From Streptomyces sp. NBC_01571 (GTDB taxonomy: Bacteria; Actinomycetota; Actinomycetes; Streptomycetales; Streptomycetaceae): a stretch of 64,000 bases of DNA. The DNA lies in assembly GCF_026339875.1 (NCBI RefSeq), contig NZ_JAPEPZ010000001.1, positions 9,594,019 through 9,658,018 on the forward strand, read 5' to 3'. The notes under the pieces were generated by a model. The model was given only the letters and a program-made list of their open reading frames with translations, did no database searches and was not told the DNA's origin. This document shows, piece after piece, positions 1 to 9,067 of this stretch. How positions within the stretch are numbered: position 1 is the stretch's first letter; every line of letters starts with the position of its first letter. The position numbers were made by a program, and so were the translations under genes.

Positions 1-186
1 GACCTCGCCGAAGTACCTGGCCTCAACGCTGGCTACGTGTTTGACCAGGCCGAGGAGGTTGGTCCCGGTCACTGTCAAAGGTCGGCGGGCGTCGTATTCG
101 GACAGGCCGTCGAGTTTCCAGAGCAGCGCCTCGCGGTCCCGCCGCAGTCTCCCGTGCAGGTTGTCCTTCGCGAATTCATCGATCAT
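1..186 (-). CDS. DinB-family (DUF664-like) protein, N-terminal part
   Basis: Only the first 62 codons are present; the gene runs off the left edge. The visible protein has a charged first helix (residues about 10-25), the segment TGTNLLGLVKHVASVEARYF and a start at MIDEF. The pattern of a leading helix followed by NLLGLVKH and a metal-ligand-like His is typical of the DinB/DUF664 four-helix family, whose members are thought to be thiol-dependent (mycothiol) transferases or detoxification enzymes in actinobacteria. An in-frame ATG six codons upstream (position 204) is possible, but MIDEF fits the family start better. The catalytic His residues beyond the first cannot be seen here. Confidence 0.7.
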   Translation of the reverse strand, partial: MIDEFAKDNLHGRLRRDREALLWKLDGLSEYDARRPLTVTGTNLLGLVKHVASVEARYFGEV

Positions 187-219
187 GCGGCATGAGCCTG
201 CCATGGGTTACTCGTGGCC

Positions 220-767
220 TCAAGATCCCGTAGGTGGACCGCGATGACCGGCAGAGCCGAAGCCTGGCCACGGCCACCGCTCTGAGTTACTCAAGAAGCT
301 CGCGGAACTTGCCACGTGAGACAGCCTCTCAGTGTTGGTGAACGCGTAATGGAACTGGCGGGGAGTCAGGCCCGCTGCCTTGTTCTTGTTGGCAGGGTCG
401 CCCAGCACGGGCCAGGCCGGTCTGGGCGTGGACAGCGGGACCGGAAGCACACCCTTGACCGGCCCTGAGTCGATGGCCACGCCGGAGATGCCGAGGCACC
501 GGGCCAGCAGGATCTCCACGAGCACGCCCCCGAGGGAGTGGCCCATGATGATCGGCGGCTCGTTCAGGCCGCGGATGGTCTGTTCGTAGTGATGTGCAAT
601 CTCGCCCAGTCCGACACCCGCAATCGAGGACCGGGCCAGGCCGGTGCCAGCACGCGGTGGCCGGAGGCGGTGTATCGGTCGCTCCACTGTTCCCGACTGC
701 GCGGAGTCATCCACAAACCGTGGATGAGGACGATCGTGCCGGTCTCCGGCATACCGATCGGGGGCAT
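220..767 (-). pseudogene. alpha/beta hydrolase, frameshifted
   Basis: The start at 767 gives MPPIGMPETGTIVLIHGLW, the typical first strand and oxyanion loop (HG) of an alpha/beta hydrolase. Around 600-640 the reading frame changes, and the continuation in the next frame holds EPPIIMGHSLGGVLVE, with the GHSLGG nucleophile elbow, then a cap-domain-like segment (LTPRQFHYAFTN). The C terminus after that does not look like the family and the acid/His part is missing. The gene is therefore both frameshifted and truncated, and unlikely to make an active enzyme. It lies downstream of the SDR remnant on the same strand, suggesting a former small catabolic operon. Confidence 0.65.
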
Positions 768-949
768 GAGGCGCTCCTGGGGATAGAACGTTGTGCCACG
801 TCTCACATCCGTCGACTCGGCGTGGTCGTCGGGGTTCATCAGGTGGGTCGCGGGTCTGTCGGCTGGCCCGCGTTCCAGTGGGGTGCTCGGTGACGTGACG
901 TCGGCTATGTGCACGCGCCGGTTGACACAGTTTCGGGCGTGCACAGTGG

Positions 950-1740
950 TCAGATCTGGCGCAGGGCACCGCCGTCGACGTCCCACTCCGCGGCGGTGAC
1001 CGGGCGTGACAGGGGTGAGACGAGGTAGGCGACGACCTGTGCGACGTCGTCCGGCTGTCCAATCCGGCCCGTGCGCAGCGGCCGGATATCCGTCACCATG
1101 CGGGTGATCGCGCTCTCCCTGTCCGTACTCCACAGCTCGGCGCCCTGCTCGCCGAAGCCGCCGGGCCGGTCGTACAGCGGGGTACGGGTGCGCCCGGGGA
1201 TCACGACGTTCGAGCGGATCCCCTGCGGGCTGAACTCGGTGGCCAGTGAAGTGGACAGTGCCAGCACCGAAAGCTTGGCTGCCGCGTAGTCCATGTTGCC
1301 GGTCTCCGGCAGCCGCGCGGAGTCGCTGCCGACGTGGACCAGGCGGCCGCCACCGCCACCGCCACCGGCACCGGCACTGGCACCGAGCATGGCGGGCACG
1401 GCGGCGCGGCTCATGCGGCGGGCGGCGTGGAAGTTGATCGAAAGTGGCCAGCCACTGTTCGTCGGTGATGGTCAGGAAGCTGGAACGGGCTTGCAGCCCC
1501 CGGCGTTGTTGACCAGGGCGTCGATGCGGCCGTGCTGTTCGAGCACGGTGGCGATCACCCGGGCGGGCGCGGCGGGGTCGGTGAGGTCGGCTTGGACGGC
1601 GGTGCCCCGGGCGCCGAGACCGATGTCGACCGGATCGCGGTCGACACCGACCACCACGGCTCCTTCCTCGGTGAGCAGGCGGGCAGTGGCTTGTCCGATG
1701 CCTGAGGCGGCGCATAGGACCGAGACGACTCAGCTGTGCA
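950..1740 (-). pseudogene. SDR-family oxidoreductase, multiply frameshifted
   Basis: Pieces in different frames together form a classical short-chain dehydrogenase. An N-terminal piece around 1500-1738 has SGIGQATARLL, an Asp-containing second strand (VVGVDRDP) and DALVNNAGG (NNAG motif). A middle piece reads SFLTITDEQWLATFDQ. A C-terminal piece (950-1414) has HVGSDSARLPETGNMDYAAAKL, with the YxxxK active site and the Ser before it, ending in WDVDGGALRQI, the usual SDR C terminus. At least two frameshifts separate them, and the first beta strand with the TGxxxGIG start is degraded. A GC-rich Gly/Ala run near 1350-1380 lies inside the broken segment. Confidence 0.7.
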
Positions 1741-1926
1741 CATCACCGCTGGCAGGTGAACTCATCGCGGAGGACTTCGACGGATGGAGTCCGCAGCTTC
1801 GACAGGAGTTCGCCGACAACGTCCACAACCGCCAGGTCGGCTCCGTCCTGCTGTCGGAGACCGACGAAGTGAAGGTATGGAGCGTTCGACTGGCTCCCGG
1901 CGAGCGAGTGCCTGCCCACCGGCCCG
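1741..1926 (+). pseudogene. cupin-like protein, internal fragment
   Basis: The plus strand reads about 60 residues: AGELIAEDFDGWSPQLR, then QVGSVLLSETDEVKVWSVRLAPGERVPAHR. This is how small actinobacterial cupin-domain proteins begin (SVLLSETDxVKVW, then PGERxPAHRH, the first metal-binding His motif). No start codon is left at the 5' end, which abuts the broken SDR on the opposite strand. The 3' end stops abruptly at the first His motif, where IS-derived sequence begins. It is a remnant with deletions at both ends. Confidence 0.55.
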
Positions 1927-2290
1927 CGACCGGTCCAGCTGGTTCTTCGAGCGCAGTTCCTTCAGCAGCGCCACGTGTAACTGTCCCAGACGCCGGCCTC
2001 GTTCCAGGCGGCCAGCCGTCGCCAGCAGGTCATTCCCGAGCCGAAGCCCAACTCCTGCGGCAGGTAATCCCACTGGATGCCGGTGTGCAGCACGAACAGG
2101 ATCCCCGCACAGTGCCTGCCGGTCCGGCACTCGAGGTCTGCCTTCCACCAGCTTCGGTCCCGGCGCGGGCAGCAATGGCTCGATGAGCGACCACAGTTCA
2201 TCCGGCACGATCCATGGCCTCGACTGACGTTTCCCCACGACCAGACCGGCGAGCGGACAAGCCAACAGTCACATGATCAACAGTTTTTGT
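1927..2290 (-). mobile_element. IS5-family transposase remnant
   Basis: Reading from a GTG near 2241, the fragment starts VGKRQSRPWIVPDELWSLIEPLLP, then in a shifted frame GILFVLHTGIQWDYLPQELGFGSG and TCWRRLAAWNEAGVWD, then LLKELRSKNQLDRSRA. These are the N-terminal DUF4096-like segments of IS5-family transposases. The catalytic DDE domain is absent: the element stops at the junction with the cupin fragment. Frameshifts and truncation make it inactive. The cupin gene ends exactly where this sequence begins, which suggests the IS interrupted it. Confidence 0.7.
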
Positions 2291-2817
2291 TGGAGCCAGT
2301 AAGAGCGAGGTGAGGCCATCACTGGCGTGACTCATTTCAGCATCCTCGCAACGTCGGTCCGAGCTGGGGAACTCGACCTCCTTCGTAGATCATCTGGCCA
2401 CCTGCCACTGCCCGACTACCTCCACCATCACCCGCCCCCACCTCCCACCCCGCGCATGCCACTGCTGGCGGGCATTCGCGAACCGCCCTCGCCATTTCGG
2501 AGGCCGAGAGCCCCCGCCGGAGGCATGCTTTGACCTCCTGCGCGTCGTGCGGTGATCCACCCATTGCCACCGGCCCTATCCGCACGGGGGCGCGCGTCGG
2601 CACGGCGCCGGCCGCGCGGGCCCAAGGCAAGAGCGGCGCGCGGCGCGGAGGGGGGAGCGCAACCAGGCTTGATGAAGTGGGGAAAGTTCACCGCGCCGCC
2701 GGTGCGCAGCCCCCCGTGTTGGTGTACTTCTCACCTGCGCTGATGGTCCGTGGGCGTCCGCGGTTGTCCGCCGTTGTACGTGGCGCTGTTGCCGTCACCC
2801 CAGTCGCGCACGACCCC
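2291..2817. other. stretch without a recognisable gene
   Basis: About 530 bases of very GC-rich sequence. Open frames exist on both strands but their products are proline/arginine-rich and match no family I recognise. I see no convincing promoter, hairpin or repeat. It separates the IS5 remnant from the signalling operon. Confidence 0.5.
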
Positions 2818-3168
2818 TCACCGCAGCGTGTCCGCCCAGTTCGCGGGCACGCGTCCCGCGGGGCCGGGCGTGGGCTGGTCCAGGGGGTGGCTTTCCGGGG
2901 CCGCGAGCTCGGGGCCCGTCTCGTACAACTCGGACGTCTCGAAGTTCCAGAACCACGACTCGCCGGGCTCGTAACTGCGGATGATCGGATGGCCGGTGCT
3001 CTGCGCGTGGGCGGTGGCGTGCTTGGAGGGCGAGTCGTCGCAGCAGCCGATGTGACCGCACTGGGCGCACCGCCGCAGATGGAACCACCAGCCGTCGACG
3101 GCGTCACAGTCACCGCACCCCGTACCGCTCGGCGGGACGGTCGGGTCGATTCCGGCGGGCAGGGTCAT
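2818..3168 (-). CDS. UBP-type zinc finger protein
   Basis: A 116-residue protein that is almost entirely a UBP-type (ZnF-UBP) finger. Visible metal ligands include CGDCDA, CAQCGHIGCCDD, then KHATAHAQSTGHPI, followed by SWFWNFETSELYE. In eukaryotes this fold binds the free C terminus of ubiquitin; in actinobacteria stand-alone copies are common and their partner is unknown. Its ATG overlaps the stop of the upstream histidine kinase by 4 bases (ATGA), so it is translationally coupled as the third gene of the operon. That placement suggests a role as an accessory sensor or protein-protein adaptor for the kinase and oxidoreductase. Confidence 0.9.
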   Translation of the reverse strand: MTLPAGIDPTVPPSGTGCGDCDAVDGWWFHLRRCAQCGHIGCCDDSPSKHATAHAQSTGHPIIRSYEPGESWFWNFETSELYETGPELAAPESHPLDQPTPGPAGRVPANWADTLR

Positions 3169-4613
3169 GACGCCTCCTCGGGCGTTTCGGTGTCCGCCGC
3201 GGTCAGTGGCAGACGGACCTGGAAACGGGTGTCACCGGGGACGGACTGCACCGACAGGCTTCCGTGGTGCTTGTTGGCGACGATCCGCCAGGAGATGTCC
3301 AGTCCGAGCCCCGTGCCCTCACCCACCGGTTTGGTGGTGAAGAACGGATCGAAGATGCGGTCGCGGATCTCGGCCGGTACCCCGGGACCGGTGTCCCGGA
3401 ACTCGACGAGCAACTGGTCGTGATCGTGCGCGGTGCGCACCGTCAGCGTGCCCTCGCCCTCCATCGCCGAGGCGGCGTTGTCGATGAGGTTCGTCCACAC
3501 CTGGTTCAACTCGCCCGGATAGGCGGGGATCCTCGGCGCCGTGCGGTCGTAGTCCTTGGTCACCTTGATGCCGGAACCCATCTTTCCGGCGAGCATCAGC
3601 AGTGTGCTGTCCAGGAGTTCGTGCACGTCGACGACCTGGTACGGCGCGCGGTCGATCTGCGAGTACTGCTTGGCCGCGTCCACCAGGTGCGAGATCCGGG
3701 TGGTGGAGTCCTCGATCTCGTTCATGAGGAGCTCGGTCTCCACGGTGTAGTTCAGCCACCGCACGGCGCCTTCGAGGGTCTCCTCGTCCACGGTCGCCGC
3801 GACCTGGTCCAGCCATTCCGTGTCGAGCCCGGCCTGCACGAACGCCGGCGCGAGCTGCCACCCGCCGGCGATGTCGTGGTCCTCGAGCCAGTCACCGAGC
3901 GCGTCCTCCCGGTCGGAGGCCTCGAGGGGGCTCAACGGCGTGGCCTTGGCGACCCGTTCGGCCGTGCGCTCCTGGATCTCGATGAGCGTCTCCAGGGTGT
4001 CGCGGGCGTACGGGCCCGAGGCGATGGCGCCGAGCTTGTGCCGCATGTGGGCCACGCGGTCCCGGAGGGTGGAAGTCGCCCGTACCGCCGCCGCGGCCGG
4101 ATTGTTCAGCTCGTGCGTCAGTCCGGCCGACAGCGAGCCGAGCGCGAGCAGCCGCTCGCGCTGGCCGATGGTCCGCTGGGTGTTCTGGCTGCCGAAGAAC
4201 AGTCCTTCGAGCAGGTGGACGGCCATCGGGAACCAGTCCCGCAGGACCGCGGCGAAGGTCTCGGCGGGCAGGACGAAGAAACGGGAGGGCTCGGTGACCC
4301 TCATCGACCCCTTGTAGAACGTCTGGTCCGGCCCGTTCAGATAGGCCTGCATGGCCCCCGCGTACACCCCGCGCTGGGAGCTGCGGCTGATCTCCACGTC
4401 GTCGCCGCCGACCCGGCGCGACATCACGACGGTCCCTTCGAGCAGCACGTAGAAACAGGTGGCCGCGTCACCCTCGGTGTAGACCGGACCGGCGTCGAAC
4501 TGCTCCACCCGTCCTTCGCGGCACAGTCGCTCCAACTGGTCCTGGTCCAGCTTCTCGAACAGGAACAGTGTGCTGAGCTCGCTCTTGTCGCACGGCAACG
4601 GCCGCCCGCTCAC
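3165..4613 (-). CDS. sensor histidine kinase with N-terminal cyclic-nucleotide-binding-like domain
   Basis: 482 residues from a GTG start (VSGRPLPCDKSELSTLFLFEKL) that overlaps the stop of the upstream gene by 4 bases. Residues about 12-130 form a Crp/cNMP-type beta-roll (LDQDQLERLCREGRVEQF, then CFYVLLEGTVVM). The phosphoacceptor region is at about 155-185 (SLSAGLTHELNNP, His near 167). A helical spacer follows, then the ATPase domain with NLIDNAASAM (N box), DTGPGVP (G1) and TKPVGEGTGLGL (F/G2). No membrane segment is visible, so it is predicted cytoplasmic. The operon partner upstream carries a receiver domain, the likely phosphorylation target. The ligand of the beta-roll is unknown. Confidence 0.9.
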   Translation of the reverse strand: MSGRPLPCDKSELSTLFLFEKLDQDQLERLCREGRVEQFDAGPVYTEGDAATCFYVLLEGTVVMSRRVGGDDVEISRSSQRGVYAGAMQAYLNGPDQTFYKGSMRVTEPSRFFVLPAETFAAVLRDWFPMAVHLLEGLFFGSQNTQRTIGQRERLLALGSLSAGLTHELNNPAAAAVRATSTLRDRVAHMRHKLGAIASGPYARDTLETLIEIQERTAERVAKATPLSPLEASDREDALGDWLEDHDIAGGWQLAPAFVQAGLDTEWLDQVAATVDEETLEGAVRWLNYTVETELLMNEIEDSTTRISHLVDAAKQYSQIDRAPYQVVDVHELLDSTLLMLAGKMGSGIKVTKDYDRTAPRIPAYPGELNQVWTNLIDNAASAMEGEGTLTVRTAHDHDQLLVEFRDTGPGVPAEIRDRIFDPFFTTKPVGEGTGLGLDISWRIVANKHHGSLSVQSVPGDTRFQVRLPLTAADTETPEEAS

Positions 4614-6286
4614 GACTGCTCCAGATATCGGTGGACGAGCATGACGGCCATGGCTCCCTCTCCGACCGCGGAAGCGACCCGCTTCGCGGACTCGGCACGC
4701 GCGTCCCCGGCCACGAACACGCCGGGCACATTGGTCTCCAGGTGGTACGGCGGCCGGTCCAGCTCCCAGCCCTTGGGCGGCTTTCCGTCGACGGTCATGT
4801 CGGGCCCCGCCATGATGAATCCGCGGGTGTCCCTCTGCACCGTACCCTCCAGCCAGTCGGTGAGGGGGGCCGCGCCGATGAACACGAACATCCACTGGGC
4901 GTCGACGAGTTCGGTCTGCCCGCTCGTCACGTCCCGCAGGGTGAGCTGTTCCAGATGGTCCGTGCCGTGCGCGGCCTCGACGACCGTGCCGGTACGCACC
5001 GAGATGTTGGGGGCCTCCTCGATCTGCTGGACCAGGTAGTGCGACATCGACGCGGTCAGCGAAGAGCCCCGGACGAGCAGGGTGACCGACTTCGCGCCCC
5101 GCGACAGGTACATGGCGGCCTGTCCGGCCGAGTTCGCCCCGCCCACGATGTACACGTCGTGGCCCTGACAGGAGGCCGCCTCGGTCAGCGCCGAGCCGTA
5201 GAAGACCCCGCAGCCCGTCAGGTCCGCCAGACCGGGCGCCTCCAGCTGCCGGTACGTGACGCCGGTCGCCAGGATCACCGCGTGCGCGGCGATCGCGGAG
5301 CCGTCGGAGAACCGGATGACGCGCGAGGCTCCGGTGACCTCGAGGCCCGTCACCTCCCGCGCGGTCAGGATCTCGGCGCCGAACTTCGCCGCCTGCCGGC
5401 GCGCCCGCCCGGTGAGCTGGGAGCCGGACACCCCGTCTGGGAAGCCGAGGTAGTTCTCGATGCGCGAGCTCTGCCCGGCCTGGCCGCCGGTCGCCGACCG
5501 CTCCACGAGGACGGTCCGCAGCCCCTCGGACGCGCCGTACACGGCGGCCCCGAGGCCGGCCGGGCCACCGCCGATGACGACCAGGTCGTAGAACTCCTCC
5601 GTCGGGGTCGTGGCCAGCCCGACCTGCGCCGCGAGGTCCGGGTCCTCCGGCTCCACGAGCGGCGTGCCGTCCGGCGTGATCACCAGCGGCAGCCGGTCCC
5701 CGTCCTGGCCGGCCGCGGCCAGCAGCCGCTGCCCCTCCGGCGTGTCCGACGAGTACCAGCGGTACGGCACCTGGTTGCGGGCCAGGAACTCCCGTACGTC
5801 CGAGGAACGCGCCGACCAACGGTGCCCGACCACCTTGCAGGTCGGCACGGGCCGGAAGTCGCTGGCCCGCCAGGCGTCCAGCAGATCGTCCAGCACCGGA
5901 TAGAGCTTCTCCTCCGGTGGGTCCCACGGCTTGAGGAGATAGTGGTCGAGATCGATCACGTTGATCGCGTCGATCGCCGCGTTGGTGTCCGCGTAGGCGG
6001 TCAGGAGCACCCGGCGCGCGCCGGGATACACGTCGAGCGCCTGCTCCAGGAACTCGATGCCGTTCATCTGCGGCATCCGGTAGTCGGCCAGGATCACCGC
6101 CACCTGGTCGCCGCGCAGCTTCAGCTCCCGGAGCGCCTCCAGGGCGGTGTCACCCGACTCCGCCCGCACGATCCGGTGCGACTCGCCGTAGCGGCGCCTG
6201 AGGTCGCGCGCCACGGCGCGCGACACCCCGGGATCGTCATCCACGGTCAGAATGACGGTCCGCGCTGTACCGGCGGCCTGTGCCAT
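4610..6286 (-). CDS. response-regulator receiver fused to a thioredoxin-reductase-like flavoprotein
   Basis: 558 residues. Residues about 10-130 are a receiver domain (VDDDPG acidic pocket, phosphoacceptor Asp near 68 in ILADYRMP, LKPW near 118-121). A linker of about 90 residues follows. From about 234 comes a pyridine-nucleotide-disulfide oxidoreductase: VVIGGGPAGLGAAVYGASEG (FAD), GGQAGQSSRIENYLGF, ILATG, a second GGANSAGQAA (NAD(P)H) and VFVAGDARAESAKRVASAVGEG at the end. The redox CxxC of true thioredoxin reductases is missing; the equivalent position reads YGSALTEAAS. It is therefore a TrxR-like flavoprotein without the dithiol. First gene of the three-gene coupled operon. Start at MAQAAG; an upstream extension in the same frame has no family support. 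Confidence 0.9.
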   Translation of the reverse strand: MAQAAGTARTVILTVDDDPGVSRAVARDLRRRYGESHRIVRAESGDTALEALRELKLRGDQVAVILADYRMPQMNGIEFLEQALDVYPGARRVLLTAYADTNAAIDAINVIDLDHYLLKPWDPPEEKLYPVLDDLLDAWRASDFRPVPTCKVVGHRWSARSSDVREFLARNQVPYRWYSSDTPEGQRLLAAAGQDGDRLPLVITPDGTPLVEPEDPDLAAQVGLATTPTEEFYDLVVIGGGPAGLGAAVYGASEGLRTVLVERSATGGQAGQSSRIENYLGFPDGVSGSQLTGRARRQAAKFGAEILTAREVTGLEVTGASRVIRFSDGSAIAAHAVILATGVTYRQLEAPGLADLTGCGVFYGSALTEAASCQGHDVYIVGGANSAGQAAMYLSRGAKSVTLLVRGSSLTASMSHYLVQQIEEAPNISVRTGTVVEAAHGTDHLEQLTLRDVTSGQTELVDAQWMFVFIGAAPLTDWLEGTVQRDTRGFIMAGPDMTVDGKPPKGWELDRPPYHLETNVPGVFVAGDARAESAKRVASAVGEGAMAVMLVHRYLEQS

Positions 6287-6404
6287 ACGTCTCCCACCCC
6301 GAGCAGGTCGATGTCGTCCCGGCCGCGCGCACGCCGTACGAGCCCGAGCGGCCGGTCCTTGCTCAATCGTATGTATGAACGGTCGCCTTCGCTCTGCAAC
6401 CGCC

Positions 6405-7694
6405 TCACGCGGGCCCGGTGGAACTCTCCGGCGGTGGCAGCAGGGACTCCCGGACCTTGGGGAGGACGGTGGTGACGTAGTCCTCGACGGCCGTGTCCAG
6501 TCCGATGTCGTGCTGGGCGCGCTCGGACAGGTACCAACGGTGTTCGAGCAGCTCGTGGTAGATCTCCGCGGGGTCCATGGAGCCGCGCAGGTCCGGCGGT
6601 ACGGCGCGGACGGTGGGCCGGAAGACGTCGCGCACCCAGCGGTGGGCGAGCACCTCGGGGCGCGCCGCCCGGGGGTACCCACCGCCCGGGTAGGGCGACG
6701 AGCTCGCGGAATCGTCTTCGGGGGCGTGGTCGTCCTGGGTGGCCATCCAGCTCTCCAGGTCGTTCAGCAGCCGGCGGGCCTGGTTCTCCTCCGCGTCGAG
6801 CCCGGTCAGCCGCAGCAGCTGGCGCTGGTGGTGGCCCGCGTCGACGACCTTGGGGACGAAGGTGACCGTGTCCCCGTTCGAGGAGTGCGCTATCTGCATC
6901 TCGGCGACATCGAAACCGAGGTCGTTCAGGCGCCGGATGCGGCGGTCGATGTAGTGGTGCTTGCCCGCCGGGTACACGGAGGTCCGGGTCAGCTCCTCCC
7001 ACAGGCTCCGGTAGCGCGCGCAGATCTCCCTGCCGAAGTCGATCGGGTCGACGGAGGGGTGCAGCGCCCCGGCCGCCTCCAGGTCCAGCAGCTCACCGCT
7101 GATGTTGACGCGGGCGAGATCGAGGTCGTACTCCCGCTGCCCGTCGCTCAGCCGGGGGTGCAGCTCGCCGGTCTCGGCGTCCACCAGATAGGCCGCGTAC
7201 GCTCCGGCGTCCCGTCGGAAGAGCGTGTTGGACAGCGAGCAGTCGCCCCACGCGAACCCGGCCAGATGCAGCCGCACCAGGAGCACCGCCAGCGCGTCCA
7301 TCAGCCGGTGCATGGTCGCGGGCCGCATGGTCGTCTCGAACATCGACCGGTAGGGCATCGAGCCGCCCAGGTGCCGGGTGATGAGGACGGACTCCAGCGG
7401 GCCGCCGTCGGCGTCGGTGCGCCCGGTGACCACGGCGAGCGGGTCCACCGCCGGGATGGAGAGCCGGTCCAGGCCGCGCAGCATCTCGTACTCGCGCAGG
7501 GCGGGGCGCTCGGCGAGCTCCTTGACCGCCACCACCTCGTTCCCGGCGCGCGCGTAGCGCACCACGTGCCGGGAGATGCCGCGCGGCAGCGGCACCAGGT
7601 GGTGCTCGGGCCATTCCTCCAGCGGCAGCTGCCAGGGCAGTTCGAGCAGGAGCGCGGGGTGCTCCGGGTTGGTGGCGCTGATCTGCAAAGCCAT
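6405..7694 (-). CDS. DUF4032 domain protein (lipopolysaccharide-kinase-like fold)
   Basis: 429 residues starting MALQISATNPEHPALLLELPW. It contains kinase-like features: VVAVKELAERPALREYEMLRGL (a Lys strand and Glu helix), HLAGFAWGDCSLSNTLFRRDAGAYAAYLVDAETGEL (a catalytic-loop-like GDCSLSN followed by a DAE), then a long C-terminal DUF4032 region (ELLEHRWYLSERAQHDIGLDTAVEDYVTTVLP). Proteins of this family are annotated as DUF4032 or lipopolysaccharide kinase/serine-threonine kinase-like; the substrate is unknown. It lies upstream of the receiver-flavoprotein gene with a 118-base gap, so co-expression with the signalling operon is possible. A low-complexity acidic/Pro-Gly linker sits near residues 315-345. 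Confidence 0.85.
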   Translation of the reverse strand: MALQISATNPEHPALLLELPWQLPLEEWPEHHLVPLPRGISRHVVRYARAGNEVVAVKELAERPALREYEMLRGLDRLSIPAVDPLAVVTGRTDADGGPLESVLITRHLGGSMPYRSMFETTMRPATMHRLMDALAVLLVRLHLAGFAWGDCSLSNTLFRRDAGAYAAYLVDAETGELHPRLSDGQREYDLDLARVNISGELLDLEAAGALHPSVDPIDFGREICARYRSLWEELTRTSVYPAGKHHYIDRRIRRLNDLGFDVAEMQIAHSSNGDTVTFVPKVVDAGHHQRQLLRLTGLDAEENQARRLLNDLESWMATQDDHAPEDDSASSSPYPGGGYPRAARPEVLAHRWVRDVFRPTVRAVPPDLRGSMDPAEIYHELLEHRWYLSERAQHDIGLDTAVEDYVTTVLPKVRESLLPPPESSTGPA

Positions 7695-7743
7695 CGGCGG
7701 ACTGCCCTCACCTCGGAGTCGAACGTGTACCTGCTTCCAGCAT

Positions 7744-8350
7744 CTACGAATGATCGCCGAGGCGGAAGACGCGCCGTGCGTTGCCCGACAGGAACAGCTC
7801 GGTGGTCTCCTCGTCGAGGCCCAGCTCGGAGAGGTGCTCCAGCGCCCGACTCGGCGTGATCATGGGGTAGTTGCTGCCGAAGAGGACCTTCCGCCGCCCC
7901 CGGCCACGCAGATAGGCGACCCGCTCGGGCGGGAAGCGGCGGGCGGTGTAGGCGCTGGTGTCGATGTACACGTGGGCGTGCTTGTCGGAGACAGCGATCA
8001 TCTCCGTGCTCCAGGGGTAGCCGATGTGCCCGCACACGATGGTGAGTTCGGGGAAGTCCAGCGCGACCTGGTCGATGTACGGGATGGGCCGGCCGGTCTC
8101 GGAGGGGCGCAGCGGCCCGGTGTGCCCGACCTGGGTGCAGAACGGGACGCCGAGCTCGACGCAGGCCGCGTACAGCGGGTAGTAGAGCCGGTCGGTGGGC
8201 GGCAGCTGCCACAGCCACGGCGCGATCGGCAGGGCCACGAAGCCCAGCTCCTCGACGGCCCGGCGCGGCTCGCGCACGGCCGGGACCGGTTTCGCCAGGT
8301 CCACCCCCGCGACCCCGCGGAGGTCGCCGACTTCGTCGCCAGGTCCGAAG
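7744..8350 (-). pseudogene. amidohydrolase (TIM-barrel), 5'-truncated
   Basis: The conserved part runs from GVAGVDLAKPVPAVREPRRAVEELGF through LYYPLYAACVELGVPFCTQVGHTGP, PELTIVCGHIGYPW and VYIDTSAYTARRFPPERVAYL to VLFGSNYPMITPSRALEHL and GNARRVFRLGDHS. These are the last two-thirds of an amidohydrolase_2 (ACMSD-like) barrel, with the H-x-G/GHIGYPW and FGSNYP motifs. The first about 100 residues, including the N-terminal metal-binding HxH, are absent: upstream of about 8350 the frame continues with unrelated Pro/Arg-rich sequence. Without the first metal ligands it is unlikely to be active. Confidence 0.7.
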
Positions 8351-8868
8351 GACGGCTGCGGGTGAGGAGCCCGCATGAGCGGCCGCGCGACACCACCCCG
8401 CGATTCGAGTGGCGGCACCGGCAAGACGACGGCTGGGGCTGGAGCGTCGCCCACACCGTCGAGGGCCCATGCTCAGGCTGCTGCCCACGGGAGTCCCTAC
8501 GGGCCTGCCCGCGCTGGGGAGGACGTCTCCACCGCGACCCCGCCATCCTCGATGACGGCCTGGGCGAGGCGCTGTACTGCCGGCAGGAACGGATCGTCTT
8601 GAGGGTGTGCCCGACGAGGAGTACGGCGAAGGTCTGCTCGGTGACGATCATCCGCCTGACCTCATCATCTTCTCCGTAGGGCTGGAGGGCGGTGATGGGG
8701 TCGTGGCAGGCGTCGGCTGATGCGAGGGTGAGGGCTTCACTCGAGGTCGGCGGCAGTCGTGGTGGGTGTCGAGGTTCGCGACGTGCCCCATTTGGCCGTA
8801 TTGACGTGTCGGACGGCGCGGTGCGGCGTTAGTCGTGCATGAGCAGAAGTCGCAGGTTGCGGGATCTG
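8351..8868. other. degenerate stretch, no assignable gene
   Basis: About 500 bases upstream of the truncated amidohydrolase. The minus strand has short coding-like pieces in different frames (TEQTFAVLLVGHTLKTI near 8640-8600 and LPAVQRLAQAVIEDGGVAVET near 8585-8520), which may be one decayed gene. I cannot name it. Confidence 0.4.
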
Positions 8869-9057
8869 TCAGGGCCTCAGGCGTTCGACCAGTTGCGTTC
8901 GCAGTTGGCTCGTGCCGCTGCCGGGGTGGCCAGGGAGAAGGCGCCTCGGCAGATGCCAGTCGAGTCGGCGCTTGGTCCGACGCATGCGGAGCCGGATGAC
9001 ATCCGGGGTGAGGCGGGTCCGCCACCGTCGAGCTGAGGTCTTCACGTCGTCCGCCAT
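8869..9057 (-). CDS. small basic hypothetical protein
   Basis: A 62-residue, Arg-rich open frame starting MADDVKTSARRWRTRL, 10 bases after the stop of the decayed gene upstream on the same strand. I recognise no family. Its position and orientation fit the third member of a small decayed operon, but in DNA this GC-rich such an open frame could arise by chance. Confidence 0.25.
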   Translation of the reverse strand: MADDVKTSARRWRTRLTPDVIRLRMRRTKRRLDWHLPRRLLPGHPGSGTSQLRTQLVERLRP

Positions 9058-9067
9058 AGCGGTGCCA

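Noticed and set aside
3264..5039. Long plus-strand open frame antisense to the kinase and flavoprotein genes
   Set aside because: It mirrors the conserved minus-strand genes, is Arg/Gly/Val-rich and has no motif; a GC-skew artefact.
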